Below, in pieces: positions 47,633-56,683 of a stretch of 64,000 nucleotides of DNA. Numbering within the stretch: the stretch's first letter is position 1; each line of letters opens with the position of its first letter. The DNA is taken from NCBI RefSeq assembly GCF_004801885.1, contig NZ_SSSM01000004.1, positions 186,001-250,000 on the forward strand. Reading direction: 5' to 3'. The notes under the pieces were generated by a model. It was not told the DNA's origin. It searched no databases and worked only from the letters and a program-made list of their open reading frames with translations. A program made the position numbers and the translations under genes. Origin of the DNA: Naasia lichenicola. Its GTDB lineage: Bacteria > Actinomycetota > Actinomycetes > Actinomycetales > Microbacteriaceae.

Positions 47633-49858
47633 ATGCCGCTGCCCCCTCACGTCGATCTCACAGTGGTCGTCACGACCCACGGCGAGGGACGACTGCTTCG
47701 CCCCACCCTGCGGTCGGTCGAGAGCGGGATCGCGATGCTCGACGGCGAATCCGTCGAGCTCCTCCTGGTGCGGGACAACGCTGACGCTCTCACCATCCGC
47801 GAGACCGACAGCTGGGCGGCTCGGACCACGCCGACATACTCGACGCGCATCCTCGACGTGGCTTTCGGCGAATCCGGCGCGTCTCGCAACGCAGGAGCTA
47901 CGGCCGCGACGGGCGAGTACGTGGCCTTCGTCGACGGAGACGATCTGGTCTCGGCGCGCTACCTCGTCGGAGCTCTGCACGCCCTCCGCAGCTCGACGGT
48001 TCCCCTCGTGATGCATCCGGAGTATGTGGTGAGCTTCGGCGCCCGAACGCTCCTCTGGCGGACCGAGTCGACGCGGACCCATGACATCTCGTACCGCGAC
48101 CTCATCCGACACAACATCTGGCCGTCGTCTGCGGTGACCCGCCGCGACCTGTTCCTCGCCCACCCGTACCGGTCCCTGCCACCTGAGGCGGGATACGGAC
48201 CGGAGGACTGGATCTGGAACATCGACACATCCGCTGCGGGAATAGCCCATGACGTGGTCGACGACTCCGTCTTCTTCTACCGCGTCCGCGCCCGCGGTGG
48301 CGTCAACAACCGGCATGCGATCTCCGTGCTGCCGCACTTCGACCTCGACGCACTCCGTCGCCAGCTCCCACTCACCGGACACGCCGGTGATACCCCGTCC
48401 TCGCGAGGGTTCCGGCACGCGCTGGTCGGGCTGTATCACGTCACCCGCCCTATCGCCCGGCGTCTCACCGGCTGGCTCAGCAGCGACATCCGAAGCGTGA
48501 TCTACCGGACGGCGCGCTGGACCGCGCGAGCGATCACCGGACGTGGAGCTACCGAGACCATCGGCGAGATCCCACCTCGAGTGCTTTCGGCGCTGCATGC
48601 GGCGTCCGAACTCGACCCCTCGATCTCCTGGGCGGCATATCGCTTCCAGACCACCCCGGTCTGGCATGCCAGGGACGACGGCTATGCAGAGATCATCGAG
48701 GCCGCTCTGGAGCGCCTGCCGTCGCAGGGCGGCGCAATCGTCGCCGTGCCGTGGGTGGGGATCGGCGGGGCCGATCTGGTGTCGCTCAACTACGCGCGAG
48801 CGCTGCAGGCCTCCGAGCGGTTCTCGGGGAAGACCTCATTCCTCGGGACGTTCCTCGAGGAGCGCACTCGTCTCGATCTCATCCCGGACGACATTCCCTA
48901 CGTCCACCTCCACAAGAGATGGCTGGCCTTCCCACCGCACGTTCGACGCCGTCTCATCGCCCAGATCATCATCCTCGCCCGCCCGGAGCTGCTGGTCTCG
49001 GTGAATTCCTTCCACGTCACGGAATCGCTGCAAGATCACGCGGCACAGATCACGGATGGCACGCGGGTCTTCGCGACTCTGTTCGCGTTCGATCGGATCG
49101 GGGACGGATTCCCCGTCAATCCCATCACCGATGACAGCCAGCGCGACTACCTGGATCACATTGACGGCCTCATCACCGACAACACGATGACAGCGGCACT
49201 CATCGAGGAGATCCTGGCCCTCCCCCGGGATCACATCCTCGTCCACCGGCAGCCAGCGGCGGGGGAACGCCCTGCTTCGACCGGCTGGGCCGCGTCCGAC
49301 GACACCGCCTTCACCGCTGCGCATCCGTTCCGCCTGCTCTGGCCGCACCGGCTCGACGAGGAGAAGCGCCCCGACGCCCTGATTGCCATCGCGCAGGAGC
49401 TCACCCGCCGGAAGCTGCCCGCCGTGGTCGAGATCTGGGGGCAGCGGGTTCTGACCGGTGAGGGCGACGGCCTGATGAAGAACCTGGCGCGCGCCGGCGT
49501 GCTCTATCGCGGCCCGTACAGCGGCGGGCTGTCCGGCATCGACCTCTCCGGCTACCACACGCTCCTTCTCACGTCGAAGTCTGAAGGGCTTCCCCTTGTG
49601 CTCGTGCAGGCTCTGCAGATGGGCCTGCCGGTCCTAGCATCGAACGTGGGCGGCGTTCCCGACATCATCATCGATGGCGAGACGGGCCTGCTCACGGCAG
49701 GTCCCGACGACGCTGTCGGCTACGCCGACGCGGTCGAGCGGCTGATGGCCGATATAGACCTGCGCAGATCGCTGATCTCGGGCGGCGAGCGCTTCGCGCG
49801 CGAGCGCCACTCCTGGCAGGCATTCCTCGGCACCGTGGAAGGCAGTCTGTTCGGCTGA
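47633..49858 (+). CDS. two-domain glycosyltransferase (GT2 + GT4)
   Basis: The 741-aa protein joins two glycosyltransferases. Residues about 1-260 are GT2, with LTVVVTTHGEGRLLRPTLRSV and an intact YVAFVDGDDLVSARYL. A middle region follows. Residues about 365-741 are GT4-like, with AVPWVGIGGADLVSLNYARAL and TSKSEGLPLVLVQALQMGLPVLASNVGGVPDIIID. Such proteins can add two successive sugars to one acceptor. ATG 47633 is preferred because GAAAGGATTTC precedes it; an in-frame ATG at 47549 is the alternative. It is convergent with a related GT2-GT4 protein. Confidence 0.8.
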   Translation: MPLPPHVDLTVVVTTHGEGRLLRPTLRSVESGIAMLDGESVELLLVRDNADALTIRETDSWAARTTPTYSTRILDVAFGESGASRNAGATAATGEYVAFVDGDDLVSARYLVGALHALRSSTVPLVMHPEYVVSFGARTLLWRTESTRTHDISYRDLIRHNIWPSSAVTRRDLFLAHPYRSLPPEAGYGPEDWIWNIDTSAAGIAHDVVDDSVFFYRVRARGGVNNRHAISVLPHFDLDALRRQLPLTGHAGDTPSSRGFRHALVGLYHVTRPIARRLTGWLSSDIRSVIYRTARWTARAITGRGATETIGEIPPRVLSALHAASELDPSISWAAYRFQTTPVWHARDDGYAEIIEAALERLPSQGGAIVAVPWVGIGGADLVSLNYARALQASERFSGKTSFLGTFLEERTRLDLIPDDIPYVHLHKRWLAFPPHVRRRLIAQIIILARPELLVSVNSFHVTESLQDHAAQITDGTRVFATLFAFDRIGDGFPVNPITDDSQRDYLDHIDGLITDNTMTAALIEEILALPRDHILVHRQPAAGERPASTGWAASDDTAFTAAHPFRLLWPHRLDEEKRPDALIAIAQELTRRKLPAVVEIWGQRVLTGEGDGLMKNLARAGVLYRGPYSGGLSGIDLSGYHTLLLTSKSEGLPLVLVQALQMGLPVLASNVGGVPDIIIDGETGLLTAGPDDAVGYADAVERLMADIDLRRSLISGGERFARERHSWQAFLGTVEGSLFG

Positions 49859-49952
49859 CCGCCGAACGCCGGCGGCTGTCGCTGTCGCAGAGCGGGTCAG
49901 AGGAGCCGAGCAGAACCGAAGAGACAGCACGGCTCGGCCGGGAAGGGCCGGC

Positions 49953-52058
49953 TCACGACAGGTAGCCCTTCACCTCCCGAAGCCGCCTCTCGAAAGCGGC
50001 AGTGCTGAACTCGCTCTCGATCCGCTTCCGAGCGACATGTGCTCTCAGACCGGCCTGTTCCGGGTCGGCGGAGATCTCCAGCAGCCGCGCGACATAGGCG
50101 TCCACGTCGTCGAATCGCTGCACCGGGAAGCCCGTCGTCTCGTCGAGCACCTCACCGACGCCGCCCACCATCGGGGCGACCACAGGGACGCCATGCGACA
50201 TCGCCTCTAGGACAGTGAGCGGCACGCCCTCCCACTCGCTGGTGAGCAGATAGACATCGAGGTCCTCGAAGGGGAGATCAGCGAAGTCGCCGAACGGAGG
50301 GTGGCGGATCGCTCCCGCTTCGTCGAGGCGCCGCAACGTCGTGGTCAGGGCCGGATCCCCCATCACCTCGACGCCGTAGAAATGCAGCTGGATGGGCAAG
50401 CGCCGTGCGCGAACGGTCGATGCCACGCCTGCGAGGACGTCGAGGCGCTTGGGCAGGTCGAATCTTCCCGCCCAGAAGACTCGAAGCGGTCCGTCCGATG
50501 GGCGCGCGGCGCGCATCGGCCCGACGTCCACCACACTGCGCTGCACCACGAATCGGTCGCGGGCGTAGCCGAGCTGACGCACAGCGGTCTCCACGAAGTG
50601 CTCGCTGTCGACCAGTACGGCCGATATCGGATCGAGGAACCCTGGTCGGCGTAGGAAGAGGACGGAGAGTCTCTCGCCGTCGTCGGACCGATCGATGGCG
50701 AAGGTCGTGAGGAACAGTCCGCTCTCGACCGCCATCCTGTCCCCGAGCCGCTCGAGCACGTCGAACGCGACTGTCGAGTTGAAGGCGTGGATGACCTTGG
50801 GCCGCAGCTGCACCATGAGTGCTGGGACGATCGTCTCGACGAAGCGATCCCGATGGACACCTGCGTCCAGGGCCTCGCGCAGCTCTAGGCGGCGAACCTC
50901 CGCGGGCAGAGCGGCCAGCATCGACGACTCGACAGGCTCCGTCGTCACAACCCCCACCGTGCTGGCGGGCGACACGCGCCGCACGGTCCGCACATACTGC
51001 CGCAGCACTGCATCCCCCCCGCCTGTGCGCAGCCAGGGCGCGAAGTAGAGGTAGTCGACCGAGCCGCCCAGCCCCGCGAGGGCCCACCAGTACGCCTCCG
51101 CCGTCGCATCCCGCTCCGCGCGATCCGCCTCGGGCCGCTCGTACCATTCGGAGACATCGGGCCGGGGGTACGGCACAAGGGGCTCGAGAGTGTTCGCTCC
51201 CGACCAGGCCTGTCGGCACCACTCTGGGAAGGGGTCGCGGCCGGTGTCGCTGCGGACGGCCCGCTGCATGGCGCTCACTGCGCGACCGACCCGGCGCCCC
51301 ATGGGAATGCGGGAAAGCACAGCGGCTGCAGCCGAGGGCGCCTGAGCGCGCGGCGGGACTTCTGCTCGACCGCCGGAATCCGACAGGCACGCAAGAGCGG
51401 GAAGGGGCACCGGATGCCACGCCCATGGTGCGTGGTCCGTCCAGACCCGCTGGAAGACGAGTGTCTCAGGAATCAGGACGTGCCGGACTCCGAGGTCGAC
51501 GGCCGCCCCATGCCAGGCATGGTCGAGGACTTCGTCGTCCGCCGAGGTCGCGGCGACCTGCTCCCAGGTATCTCTCCGAGCGACTGCCGCGCACGCCCAA
51601 CCGCCGGCGACCGGAAGCAGACGGACACCGTCCTCATGCGACGGCTGCGTCCACCATCCGCTCCTCCGCCCGAATGTCACCGCCACCTCTGGATGTGCCA
51701 TCACGGGCACCGCAGCGCCGCGGACAGTGTCGGCAGCCGCAGCCAGCCATCCGGCTCCGATCAGGTCGCCGCCATCGATCATCGCCACGATCCGCGCGGA
51801 AGACACCGCAAGAGCAGCGCGGCGCTGCTCTCCGCGAGAGGGGCCGCCCTCGACGACGCGGACGCCGGTGAGCTGCGCCTCGTCCATCAGGCGGCGCATC
51901 GCCGCAGCATCCGCCGTGGCGACGGCGACCAGTATCTCGAGGGATGCCCCAAGGCGCGACTCCCCGATGGATCTCACGGTGGGGAGGACGCTTCGGCCCG
52001 CCGCGCCTGCCGATACGACGATGGTGAGGTCTGGTTCGCGCTCGAGGGATTCGGACAC
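49953..52058 (-). CDS. two-domain glycosyltransferase (GT2-like + GT4), altered GT2 acidic motif
   Basis: The 701-aa protein has the same plan as its convergent neighbour. The GT2-like half starts LTIVVSAGAAGRSVLPTVRS, but the metal-binding motif reads IVAMIDGGDLIG, with Gly replacing the second Asp of the usual DGDD. The C-terminal GT4 half looks intact: LRVFWAGRFDLPKRLDVLAG and TSEWEGVPLTVLEAMSHGVPVVAPMVGGVGEV. The GT2 half may be inactive or metal-independent. GTG 52058 with GGAGG about 11 bases upstream is chosen; GTG 52070 is possible. It is divergent from the ABC exporter genes. Confidence 0.75.
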   Translation of the reverse strand: MSESLEREPDLTIVVSAGAAGRSVLPTVRSIGESRLGASLEILVAVATADAAAMRRLMDEAQLTGVRVVEGGPSRGEQRRAALAVSSARIVAMIDGGDLIGAGWLAAAADTVRGAAVPVMAHPEVAVTFGRRSGWWTQPSHEDGVRLLPVAGGWACAAVARRDTWEQVAATSADDEVLDHAWHGAAVDLGVRHVLIPETLVFQRVWTDHAPWAWHPVPLPALACLSDSGGRAEVPPRAQAPSAAAAVLSRIPMGRRVGRAVSAMQRAVRSDTGRDPFPEWCRQAWSGANTLEPLVPYPRPDVSEWYERPEADRAERDATAEAYWWALAGLGGSVDYLYFAPWLRTGGGDAVLRQYVRTVRRVSPASTVGVVTTEPVESSMLAALPAEVRRLELREALDAGVHRDRFVETIVPALMVQLRPKVIHAFNSTVAFDVLERLGDRMAVESGLFLTTFAIDRSDDGERLSVLFLRRPGFLDPISAVLVDSEHFVETAVRQLGYARDRFVVQRSVVDVGPMRAARPSDGPLRVFWAGRFDLPKRLDVLAGVASTVRARRLPIQLHFYGVEVMGDPALTTTLRRLDEAGAIRHPPFGDFADLPFEDLDVYLLTSEWEGVPLTVLEAMSHGVPVVAPMVGGVGEVLDETTGFPVQRFDDVDAYVARLLEISADPEQAGLRAHVARKRIESEFSTAAFERRLREVKGYLS

Positions 52059-52126
52059 GCCGACGCTCACCTCCTCGCCTGGTTCACGCGGCAGAGCGCG
52101 CACGCATTGATCTCGACCATTCGAAT

Positions 52127-52170
52127 CCCCTGTCCGGCCAACGTGCTGCGCGCGCAACGGCACTTACACT
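52127..52170 (+). promoter_or_regulatory. degenerate operator and -10 for the ABC exporter (tentative)
   Basis: CCCC-TGTC-CGGC (52127-52138, centre 52132.5) keeps only one perfect arm, yet it lies exactly 32.5 bp before TACACT (52165-52170). The -10 itself is convincing; the operator is weak. Confidence 0.4.
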
Positions 52171-52207
52171 AATCCGACGGGCGGTGCCTCGCGCCCCTAA
52201 GGAGATC

Positions 52208-53077
52208 ATGACCACCGAAACGACTTCGGTCCCCGCGCTCCGCGCGCCGGGTGCCGGCCTCGGCCTCCTCGACGTCTTCCGACGCAGGCATCTTCTCGCA
52301 CTTCTGGTGCGGAAGGAGGTGCAGATCCGCTACCGCGGCTCCATCCTCGGCTGGCTGTGGTCGTATGTGAAGCCGCTGACCCAGTTCGCGGTGTTCTTCG
52401 TCGCGCTCGGCATCGTGCTGCGCCAGGGCGAGACGATCGGCTACTACGCGCTGTATCTGCTGTCCGGGATGATGATCGTCACGTTCTTCACCGAGGCGTT
52501 CCAGAACGGCACCCGCAGCATCATCGACAACTCCGCCCTGATCAAGAAGATCTTCATCCCCCGTGAGCTCTTCCCAGTGGCGAGCACGCTCGTCGCGGTG
52601 GTGAACACGCTTCCGCAGGTCGTCGTCGTCTTCGTGATCGCGCTGATCTCCGGGTGGCAGTTCTCGTTAGGCGCTGTCGCCGCCATCCTGCTCTCCCTGC
52701 TGATCATCACCGTCTTCGCCACAGGACTCGGCATGCTCTTCGGCGCAGTGAACGTCGCTTTCCGCGATGCGCAGAGCTTCGTCGAGATCATCGGCATGTG
52801 CGCGGTGTGGGCGTCCCCTGTGCTCTACCAGTGGCACCTCGTCGCGGACCGCGTCGGCGAGGGCGCGCTGTTCACTCTCTACAGCATCAACCCGATCACG
52901 GCTGCGGTGGAGTTGTCTCACGCCGGGTTCTGGATGCCCTTGCATCCCAAGAACGGCCTGGTCCTGCCGAATCTCGTCCCCGCCAGCCTCGCCGGACTGG
53001 CGATCGCCTTCGCAACCCTGCTGCTCGGGCAGTTCGTCTTCCGCAGACTGGAGGGTCGCTTTGCTCAAGACCTCTGA
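52208..53077 (+). CDS. polysaccharide ABC transporter permease
   Basis: The 289-aa protein of the ABC-2 type has about six membrane segments. The block LVRKEVQIRYRGSILGWLWSYVKPLTQFAVF is the hallmark of Wzm/TagG-like permeases exporting polysaccharide or teichoic acid linked to undecaprenyl-diphosphate. ATG 52208 has AAGGAG at ideal spacing, so the upstream in-frame GTG (52184) is not used. The end overlaps the ATPase gene by 17 bp, so the two form a transporter. The exported chain is not identified. Confidence 0.88.
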   Translation: MTTETTSVPALRAPGAGLGLLDVFRRRHLLALLVRKEVQIRYRGSILGWLWSYVKPLTQFAVFFVALGIVLRQGETIGYYALYLLSGMMIVTFFTEAFQNGTRSIIDNSALIKKIFIPRELFPVASTLVAVVNTLPQVVVVFVIALISGWQFSLGAVAAILLSLLIITVFATGLGMLFGAVNVAFRDAQSFVEIIGMCAVWASPVLYQWHLVADRVGEGALFTLYSINPITAAVELSHAGFWMPLHPKNGLVLPNLVPASLAGLAIAFATLLLGQFVFRRLEGRFAQDL

Positions 53078-53807
53078 GCCCGCTCGAACGGACGCGGTCG
53101 TCGTCGATGGCCTGCGCAAGACCTTCACTCTCCGTCACACCCACTCATTCAAGGAGACGTTCCTCGCAGCGCTGCGACGCAAGCCGCTGACCACTCAATT
53201 CCAAGCTCTTGAAGGCGTGTCGTTCTCCATCAAGCAGGGTGAGTCGGTCGCGCTGCTCGGCTACAACGGTTCGGGCAAATCCACGATGCTCAAGCTGATC
53301 TCGGGGGTCCTCTCCCCGGACGAAGGCAAGGTGCTCACGCGCGGCCGGGTGGCCGGGCTCATCGAGGTGGGCGCCGGCTTCCATCCCGACCTGTCGGGAC
53401 GAGAGAACGTGTATCTCAACGCCGCCATCCTCGGCATGTCCAAGAAGGAGACGGACGCGCTGTTCGACGACATCGTCGCCTTCAGCGAGATCGAAGCTTT
53501 CATCGACACCGAGGTGAAGCACTACTCCTCGGGCATGTTCCTCCGGCTGGCGTTCTCGGTCGCGATCCACACCGAGGTCGACATCCTCCTCATCGACGAG
53601 ATCCTGGCGGTCGGCGACGAGCCCTTCCAGCAGAAGTGCCTCGCCCGCATCCGCGGGCTGCACGATGCGGGCAAGACCCTTGTGGTCGTGAGCCACGACC
53701 TCGACATGGTGTCGAACCTCTGCCAGCGCGGCGTGCTGCTGCGCGGCGGATCGATCGCCTTCGATGGCGACAGCAAGGAAGCCGTCGCCATGATGCGGGC
53801 GGGCTGA
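53061..53807 (+). CDS. polysaccharide ABC transporter ATP-binding protein
   Basis: The 248-aa ATPase partners the preceding permease. It has Walker A GYNGSGKST, the Wzt/TagH-type signature HYSSGMFLRLAF, Walker B ILLIDEILAVGD and the switch His in VVSHDLDMV. It ends shortly after the nucleotide-binding domain, so it lacks the C-terminal carbohydrate-binding domain of O9a-type Wzt. Chain-end recognition would have to occur otherwise. The TTG start at 53061 is supported by GGAGGG five bases upstream and the overlap with the permease. Confidence 0.88.
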   Translation: MLKTSEPARTDAVVVDGLRKTFTLRHTHSFKETFLAALRRKPLTTQFQALEGVSFSIKQGESVALLGYNGSGKSTMLKLISGVLSPDEGKVLTRGRVAGLIEVGAGFHPDLSGRENVYLNAAILGMSKKETDALFDDIVAFSEIEAFIDTEVKHYSSGMFLRLAFSVAIHTEVDILLIDEILAVGDEPFQQKCLARIRGLHDAGKTLVVVSHDLDMVSNLCQRGVLLRGGSIAFDGDSKEAVAMMRAG

Positions 53808-53834
53808 CCCCGGGCTCTCCCGGGATCACCGCCA

Positions 53835-54755
53835 TCAGGACGACCGGAGGAAATCCCGGATCGACTCTTCGAACGGACGCCGGGGGGCCCAGCCCGTCTC
53901 GTTCCGCAGACGGCTCGCGTCGCCGACAACCGACGACGGATCGATGGCGCGATCCCTCACCATGTCGACTTCGGGAGACGGGATGCCCATCGCGTCCGCC
54001 AGGACGTCGAGAACCTCCCACCCCGACCTCGCCGTGCCGCTCGCCACGTTGTAGGTGTCGTGCTGCAGGGGCTCGGCGACGAGCAGCTTGAGATAGGCCT
54101 CGGCGACGTCGCGCACGTCCGTGTAGTCGCGGCGGGCGTCGAGGTTGCCCACCCGCATCGGCACACCCGCCTCTCGATCCGCGAGCCGCGCCGCCAGGTC
54201 CGGAACGATGTAGCCACGGCTCTGGCCCGGGCCGATGTGGTTGAGCGGGCGGGCCACGACCGTGTCGAGTCCCCGTGCACGGTAGTAGGCCGCCTGGTTC
54301 TCGACGAGCACCTTGGACACCGCGTACGGCGAGCTGAACGCGATAGGACTGCCTTCGTCGATGGGTGCTGCCGTCGAGCCCGAGTAGACAGCGCCCGAGC
54401 TGACGACGATGATCCGTGCTGCGCTCACTGCCGCCAGCAGCGGCTCGCAGAGATTGGTGAACATCGCACTGTTCGAGGAGATGTAGCGCTGAGGCTCATC
54501 GAACGAGCGCCCCACCTGCGCCAGGCCCGCCAGATGCACGACGGCGTGGACATCCGTGAACGGGACGATCTCATCCGCCAGATCGGAGGAGCGATACGAG
54601 CTCAGATGCTCCATCCCAGCGGACTGCTCCAGAGGAGCCGAACCCATGCCGAGGACCTCGTACCCCCGATCGGCTAGGAGCCCCGTGAGCGTGCGACCCA
54701 CGAACCCGGTAGCCCCGGTGACGAGGACTCGACCGCCGTCGGGGAGGGCCGTCAC
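53835..54755 (-). CDS. rmd: GDP-6-deoxy-D-mannose reductase (Rmd-type)
   Basis: The 306-aa SDR enzyme reduces GDP-4-keto-6-deoxymannose, giving GDP-D-rhamnose. It has VTGATGFVGRTL (NADPH site), VSSGAVYSG, YAVSKVLVE (Tyr-x3-Lys) and the Rmd-like run RPLNHIGPGQSRGYIVPD, then GNLDARRDYTDVRDV. This run distinguishes it from GDP-fucose synthases. The GTG start is 5 bp after gmd, so the two are co-transcribed. It is convergent with the ABC ATPase. The 4-keto reduction stereochemistry (D-rhamnose versus 6-deoxy-D-talose) is inferred. Confidence 0.8.
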   Translation of the reverse strand: MTALPDGGRVLVTGATGFVGRTLTGLLADRGYEVLGMGSAPLEQSAGMEHLSSYRSSDLADEIVPFTDVHAVVHLAGLAQVGRSFDEPQRYISSNSAMFTNLCEPLLAAVSAARIIVVSSGAVYSGSTAAPIDEGSPIAFSSPYAVSKVLVENQAAYYRARGLDTVVARPLNHIGPGQSRGYIVPDLAARLADREAGVPMRVGNLDARRDYTDVRDVAEAYLKLLVAEPLQHDTYNVASGTARSGWEVLDVLADAMGIPSPEVDMVRDRAIDPSSVVGDASRLRNETGWAPRRPFEESIRDFLRSS

Positions 54756-54759
54756 GCGT

Positions 54760-55773
54760 TCAGACCGCTCCGCCGACGGTCGAGCGTCCCGGACTGAGAC
54801 GCGCGACATCATGGCGGACCATCGTCTCCACGAGGCCGGGGAAGTCCACCTCGCGACGCCATCCGAGCATGTCCTCCGCCTTCGCCGGGTTGCCGAGGAG
54901 GATGTCCACCTCGGCGGGACGGGTGAAGTTCTCGTTCCGCTTCACATAGGCAGACCAGTCGTCGATCCCGATCTGAGCGAAGGCGAGGGTGAGGAACTCC
55001 TCGATCGAATGCGTCTCCCCCGTCGCGAGCACGAAATCATCCGGCTCCGGGTGCTGGAGCATCTGCCACATCCCGCGCACGTAGTCGCCCGCGTACCCCC
55101 AGTCGCGCTTCGGCCATAGGTCGCCGAGCTGAACATCGTCCTGCAGTCCGAGCGAGATGCGGGCGACTGCGTCGGTGATCTTGCGGGTGACGAACTCGAG
55201 CCCTCGCCTCTCCCCCTCGTGGTTGAAGAGAATGCCGCACGATGCGTACATGCCATAGCTCTCACGGTAGTTCTTGGTGATCCAGTGACCGTAGAGCTTG
55301 GCGACCCCATAGGGGCTCCTCGGGTGGAACAGCGAGTTCTCGTCGTAGCCGAGACCTGGACGGTTGTAATCCAGCCCGCCGTACATCTCCGACGTCGAAG
55401 CCTGGTAGAACTTCGTCTTCTCGGCCCGGCCGGTGAGTCGGATCGCCTCGAGAGCGTTCAGGACGCCTCGGCCGGTCGTGTCGAGGGTGAGAGTCGGGTT
55501 CTTGAAGGAGTAGCCGACGTGACTGATGGCCGCCAGGTTGTAGAACTCGTCGGGGTCCGACTGCTCGACGGCGCGGATCAGGGAGGATGAATCGAGCAGA
55601 TCCGCCTCGATGAGCGTGACAGCCGGGAACTCCTGAAGGAAGACGTCCTTCTTCAGGTTGCTCTGACCTCGAATGACGCCGAAGACCTCGTATCCCTCCT
55701 CGAGGAGGAGCTTGGTGAGGTGGCCACCGTCCTGGCCTGTGACCCCGGTGATCAATGCCGACTTGGTTCCCAA
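54760..55773 (-). CDS. gmd: GDP-mannose 4,6-dehydratase
   Basis: The 337-aa enzyme converts GDP-mannose to GDP-4-keto-6-deoxymannose. It has ITGVTGQDGGHL (NADP site), ASTSEMYGG (catalytic Ser/Thr and Glu), SPYGVAKLYGHWI (Tyr-x3-Lys), ILFNHEGERRGLEFVTRKI and RDWGYAGDYVRGMW, all standard Gmd blocks. The TTG start (55773) fits the family N-terminus and has GGAGG eight bases upstream; the longer in-frame ATG adds residues not expected in Gmd. It heads a two-gene operon with rmd. Confidence 0.92.
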   Translation of the reverse strand: MGTKSALITGVTGQDGGHLTKLLLEEGYEVFGVIRGQSNLKKDVFLQEFPAVTLIEADLLDSSSLIRAVEQSDPDEFYNLAAISHVGYSFKNPTLTLDTTGRGVLNALEAIRLTGRAEKTKFYQASTSEMYGGLDYNRPGLGYDENSLFHPRSPYGVAKLYGHWITKNYRESYGMYASCGILFNHEGERRGLEFVTRKITDAVARISLGLQDDVQLGDLWPKRDWGYAGDYVRGMWQMLQHPEPDDFVLATGETHSIEEFLTLAFAQIGIDDWSAYVKRNENFTRPAEVDILLGNPAKAEDMLGWRREVDFPGLVETMVRHDVARLSPGRSTVGGAV

Positions 55774-55927
55774 AAGTGACGCCTCCAGGTCGCGAAAGGT
55801 CGCACGCGGGCGACTCAGGTCTCGCCATGATAGCGAGAACGCCATCGGCGAGATGACGTTGCGGGCTGCTCCGGACTGTCCGTCGGCGGCGGTGTCAGCA
55901 GAACCGATCGGGTCCTAGGCTCGCGGT

Positions 55928-56683
55928 GTGACGCGGTTGCGAGCGGCCAGGGCGCGGCCATCTGGCGCGCACACGGCGATGGGCGCGGCCATCATCGCGT
56001 GCTTTCTGGTATCGGGGATCGGAGGCGCCTCACCGGCGAAGCCGAAGGACGGCCTCCAGGTAGCACCAGCCACTTCGACCCTGCCTGTGACCGCAGCCTT
56101 CATCGGCGATTCCTACAGTCAGGGAAACGGTGCGAGCAGCGAATCGCTCCGGTGGACGAGCCTCTTGTCGGCACGCGAGCAGTGGAAGGAGATGAACTTC
56201 GCGCGCGGAGGGTCCGGCTACATCAGCACTTCGGGCGTCACGGGCTGCGGGCTCGCCTACTGCCCCAGCTATCTCGAGATGGTCCCGGAGGTCATCGCCT
56301 CCCGGCCCGACATAGTCGTCGTTGCGGGCGGTCAGAACGATTTCGACGACCTCGAGATGGACCGGTATGCCGAGGGCTCACGGATCGCTGCCGTCTACCG
56401 CGCACTGAGGGATGGACTGCCTGATGCACTCATCGTCGCCGTTGGTCCATCCACTCCTGGCCTCGTCGCGGGCGCGGTCGTGGAGTTGGATTCCGAAGTC
56501 CAAGATGCCGCTGGTGCAGTGAATGGGATCCACGTGTCCTTGAGCGAACCGAATGCGATCAGCCGAGCGAGCCTTGGGCCGGACGGGGTTCACGTGGATG
56601 ATTCGGGACACGCGGCGATCGCAGCACGGGTCGCTGCCGCCGTCGAGCGAGAACGCGCGTCGATGCGAGACCTCGGCGGCTGA
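55928..56683 (+). CDS. secreted SGNH/GDSL hydrolase
   Basis: The 251-aa protein has an N-terminal hydrophobic segment (about residues 18-35, GAAIIACFLVSGIGG) and then SGNH blocks: AAFIGDSYSQGNG (Ser), VVVAGGQNDF (Asn) and the C-terminal DGVHVDDSGHA with Asp and His. Like the lipoprotein at 38013 it probably removes acyl groups from a surface glycan, though the substrate is unknown. The GTG start is six bases after TAGGCT (55916-55921), so it is leaderless. Its stop codon abuts that of the convergent GT2 (TGA-TCA). Confidence 0.75.
   Translation: MTRLRAARARPSGAHTAMGAAIIACFLVSGIGGASPAKPKDGLQVAPATSTLPVTAAFIGDSYSQGNGASSESLRWTSLLSAREQWKEMNFARGGSGYISTSGVTGCGLAYCPSYLEMVPEVIASRPDIVVVAGGQNDFDDLEMDRYAEGSRIAAVYRALRDGLPDALIVAVGPSTPGLVAGAVVELDSEVQDAAGAVNGIHVSLSEPNAISRASLGPDGVHVDDSGHAAIAARVAAAVERERASMRDLGG

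Noticed and set aside
46358-48667. 769-aa minus-strand frame spanning two genes
   Set aside because: It crosses from inside a membrane-protein gene into the antisense of a glycosyltransferase fusion; both real genes are supported by motifs.
50278-51426. 382-aa minus-strand frame inside the GT2-GT4 gene
   Set aside because: It is a frame-shifted shadow of the glycosyltransferase, arginine-rich and without motifs.
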